A stretch of DNA of 64,000 nt from Branchiostoma floridae. Lineage: Eukaryota; Chordata; Leptocardii; Amphioxiformes; Branchiostomatidae. A program made the translations under genes and the position numbers. The notes under the pieces were generated by a model. The model was not told where the DNA came from. It saw only the letters and a program-made list of their open reading frames with translations, and searched no databases. Below, one piece after another: positions 60,915 through 64,000 of the stretch. The stretch is from contig NC_049995.1 in NCBI RefSeq assembly GCF_000003815.2, forward strand, positions 10,970,253 through 11,034,252, written 5' to 3'. The stretch's first letter is position 1, and every line of letters begins with the position of its first letter.

Positions 60915-62030
60915 AACACCAACTACACCACAGGTACCTGTCTTATCTTTGGCACTGAATACTAACCACAGCTACCTAACCTGTCCTCGGTACTGAACAC
61001 TAACCACAGCTACCTAACCTGTCCTCGGTACTGAACACTAACCACAGCTACCTAACCTGTCCTCGGTACTGAACACTAACCACAGCTACCTAACCTGTCC
61101 TCGGTACTGAACACTAACCACAGCTACCTAACCTGTCCTCGGTACTGAACACTAACCACAGCTACCTAACCTGTCCTCGGTACTGAACACTAACCACAGC
61201 TACCTACCCTGTCCTCGGTACTGAACACTAACCACAGCTACCTAACCTGTCCTCGGTACTGAACACTAACCACAGCTACCTACCCTGTCCTCGGTACTGA
61301 ACACTAACCACAGCTACCTACCCTGTCCTCGGTACTGAACACTAACCACAGCTACCTACCCTGTCCTTGGTGCTGAGCATTAATCACAGCTACCCACCAT
61401 GTCCTTAGTGCTGAACACTATCCACAGCTAGCTGCCTACCCTGTCCTTGGTGCTGAAAACTAACCACAATTACGTACCCTGTCCATGGTGCTGAACACTA
61501 ACCAAAGAACAGCTACCTACCCTGTCCTTGGTGCTGAACACTAACCAAAGAACAGCTACCTACCCTGTCCTCTGTGTTGAACACCAAATACACTATAGCT
61601 ACCTACCCTGTCCTTTTTACTGAACGCTGGTGTGTGGTCGTATGCCCTGTCCTCTGTGTTTAACACCAAATACACTATAGCTACCTACCCTGTCCTTTTT
61701 ACTGAACGCTGGTGTGTGGTTAGATATTGTCTTAACCACACAACAGCTACCTACCTGCCTTTGTACCCTGCACTTGGTACTGAATATCAACCAATCAATA
61801 CTAACCACACAATAGTTAACGTTACGTATCATGTCCTTTGCACCCTATTCTTGGTACTGAATGCAAACGCGCAACAGCCTGTCCTTGGTACTGAACGCTA
61901 ATCTCACGCACACACAACTGCCACATGCCCCTTTTACGCTTTCCATGGTACTGAATAGTAACCACGCAGCTGCTAACTTTTCCTATATTGTCCTTAAATT
62001 GGTACCCTGTCCTTGGTAACCACACTGAAG
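60915..62030. repeat. 38-bp minisatellite
   Basis: The unit AACACTAACCACAGCTACCT + AACCTGTCCTCGGTACTG is repeated about ten times almost perfectly between about 60961 and 61364. Increasingly diverged copies follow to about 62030, including an internal duplication of about 80 bp near 61560-61720. Uniform copies on the left and diverged copies on the right suggest expansion or conversion at one end. Confidence 0.9.
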
Positions 62031-62297
62031 TTGTGCTGCCGGTATGGAGATACCGCCCTACTTAATTTGAAATTTGGCAAAGTCTAGATCATTAATAGGA
62101 ATAATTCATAACTTTATACTCAACGTGTATTTGGGGCTGTTTTGTCTTAATTTAGCATACAATGACCGTTCCTTGCAGACTAGAGTGCCATCACCACTCA
62201 TTAGCGCCTCCTTGCGGTTTACATGAAACGTGTAATCTCATGTAACTGTTGCTATTCGGGTAATCAGGTTCCCTACAAAGGTCAGAGGTCAGCAAAC

Positions 62298-62412
62298 ATG
62301 GCAGACGACAAATCAGTCAGAAATCAACTCCTAGCAGTTTGTCTCGTTTTGCTCTACGTTCTCGACGTTCGCATATGTTTTTGTGAAGAGAATGCAAGCG
62401 ATGAATTTGAAG
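62298..62412 (+). CDS. Possible first exon with signal peptide (gene continues to the right)
   Basis: ATG in a favourable context (AGCAAACATGGCAG) opens 38 codons that read MADDKSVRNQ, then a hydrophobic LLAVCLVLLYVLDVRICFC, then acidic EENASDEFEG. The exon would end at a GTTAGT donor (62413) in phase 1. This looks like a signal peptide or anchor followed by the start of a mature protein. I do not recognise the family, and no second exon was found before the right edge. Confidence 0.4.
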
Positions 62413-64000
62413 GTTAGTGCTTAAAAGTTCTCCTGTACATGGCATGTCATTGCGAACTGTACAAAGCTCATACGAAATCATAATTTTTGGTGGGGAGGGG
62501 GGAGGGGCATGCTATCAAGCTAAGCAAAGTCAGACTATTGATGTAAACATTAGTCTATGATGTATCCCTTTGTGTAGGCTGCTGTAACCATAAGCAACCA
62601 TGCCAACTTTTGTTGAAAGTACAGTACTTAAGAATATTGTAAAAGGCACCTGAATTAAAATTGGGGTGCTCCTAAATTTGGTTGGGGGGGGGGGGGGGGC
62701 TCGTTACTAAAACAGGGTTTACGGAAAAGGCTGGGCTGTCTACCTGGGCTGTCTACCTGGGCTGGCTATCATGTCAGGCTACTTGGACCTACATGTACGA
62801 AAGCCCATTGGGACAAAAGCTGTTTTAGCAGTAGAGCTGTTTTAGCAGAAGTGGTAGCAGTTTGTGCTCAATGAAGAAGCTATGTGTGAAGCTATTGTGT
62901 GTGTTACATAACCCAGAGGTTCTGGGTTCAAATCAGTTGATATGCCACCGATCTTGTACCCTTGGGAAGGGCTATTAACACGACTTATTGGGCTGATTGG
63001 ATTAGTCTTAAGACTGGTGGCTAGTTGGTCAAAGGCGGCCATGAGCCGTTCTTTAGTGGCTGTCAGGGTCCAGGCTTCTGCGCCATACATTAGGATCAAC
63101 AATTGAATTGTGAGGGGGTTTACGGAAAAGCCTGGGCCCAGGAGCTGGGCTGGCTAGCCTGAAAGACTACCTTTTCTGGGCCCCAAGGCTATGCATGGGG
63201 TTTGGCCTGCAGCTGAAGTTTTTTTAATAAAAAACTGGGTCAATGACAATCCGAGCTGTGGGTGGGATGGGCTGGGGAAAGGTAACAGTTGATAATATTG
63301 CTGGGCTTGCAATGAATAAGTTATTAACTCAACCAAGACTGGAAGAAAACAATCATAAACTAAATTCCAAGTTTACAACAGAAAATGATGGAAATGTTAA
63401 GACTGAAGGGGAGGGGTACTAGGGGAAATAAAGAATACTAGGATGGGTTAGGAAATGATAGCGCACAACATCAAATTCAAAACAGATGTCATGCATGTAT
63501 GAGTGTGTGTGTCACTGTGTGTGTTTGTACATGAAATTTCTTTGTAGAAAAACTGGGTCAGTGGTAACCCAAGACAACAGTTGGTCCTCTAGGATAGGGG
63601 CTGTTTGCTAAAACATCAAATTTGAAACAGATGTCTCAAACATCAAGTGTCAGTGAGCATGGATGTAGGAATGGATGTATGTTATGTGTTTATATGTGTC
63701 AATTGTATGTGAGGGGGGGTATAATATGACGTGTAACGTTAGTGTTGTTTGTGCTATTCGTTTCTCTCATGCGGGACAATTACTGATAGCCACTATAAGT
63801 ATTGTAGGAATGACTGCCAGTATAGTCAAAGGAAAAGTAAATGGACCAATAACCCTTGGAGTAGTTGATGTTGATTGTTGACAGTAGTTGATGTTGATTG
63901 TTCATTGCTGTAAACCATTGAAGACCAATCCCCCATAGATATGACGAAACTGTTGCCTTCTGTCCAATGCACCCTGCATGCACTGGAATTGTCGGTTACC
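62413..64000. other. Repeat-rich right edge
   Basis: If the exon before it is real, this is intron. It has a poly-G run near 62682-62699 and the phrase GGGTTTACGGAAAAG twice (about 62714 and 63116). On the minus strand at about 63030-63100 a short piece reads LMYGAEAWTLTATKERLMAAFD, typical of LINE reverse-transcriptase C-termini. No gene was recognised. Confidence 0.5.

Noticed and set aside
60961-61364. Regular repeats that might suggest a CRISPR array
   Set aside because: There are no unique spacers; units abut one another as in a minisatellite, and the DNA is clearly eukaryotic.
62842-63102. An 86-codon minus-strand frame
   Set aside because: Only its first about 22 residues resemble a LINE reverse-transcriptase end; the rest reads unrelated repeat sequence.

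Overview
The window looks like nuclear DNA of an invertebrate deuterostome. Genes are split into many short exons with vertebrate-like intron positions, the proteins resemble vertebrate families, and the non-coding DNA is full of short inverted-repeat transposons, microsatellites and a minisatellite. A lancelet (Branchiostoma) is the best guess, but this rests on general gene and repeat style, not on a search. The gene models below were spliced by hand; each of the four complete models keeps an open frame across all its junctions.

Layout. (1) 330-3931, + strand: the last six coding exons of a sorting nexin with a Nexin_C domain, most like SNX19; its 5' part lies to the left of the window. (2) 5825-7431 and 9685-12039, - strand: two tandem paralogues of a GT-B (GT4-type) glycosyltransferase. 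One is interrupted by an intron that the other lacks. (3) 15175-35202, - strand: a complete 22-exon SPAG1 gene (1054 aa; three TPR blocks and an RPAP3_C domain), a cytoplasmic assembly factor for ciliary dynein arms. (4) 37783-58360, + strand: a complete 21-exon ADAM17/TACE gene (844 aa), a membrane sheddase, followed by a long 3' UTR. SPAG1 and ADAM17 are divergent, with start codons about 2.6 kb apart. (5) 60915-62030: a 38-bp minisatellite. (6) 62298-62412, + strand: a possible signal-peptide first exon of another gene that runs off the right edge.

The genes do not form a pathway. No CRISPR array, operon, rRNA or true tRNA gene was seen. The most notable observations concern gene architecture. 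ADAM17 carries an AT-AC (U12-type) intron with textbook donor and branch-site sequences. It also carries four separate tandem duplications that copy exon or splice-junction sequence into neighbouring introns, at least one of them broken by a frameshift. A similar splice-junction array sits in SPAG1 intron 2. Several intact terminal-inverted-repeat elements are present, including one nested inside another and one inserted in a CA microsatellite.
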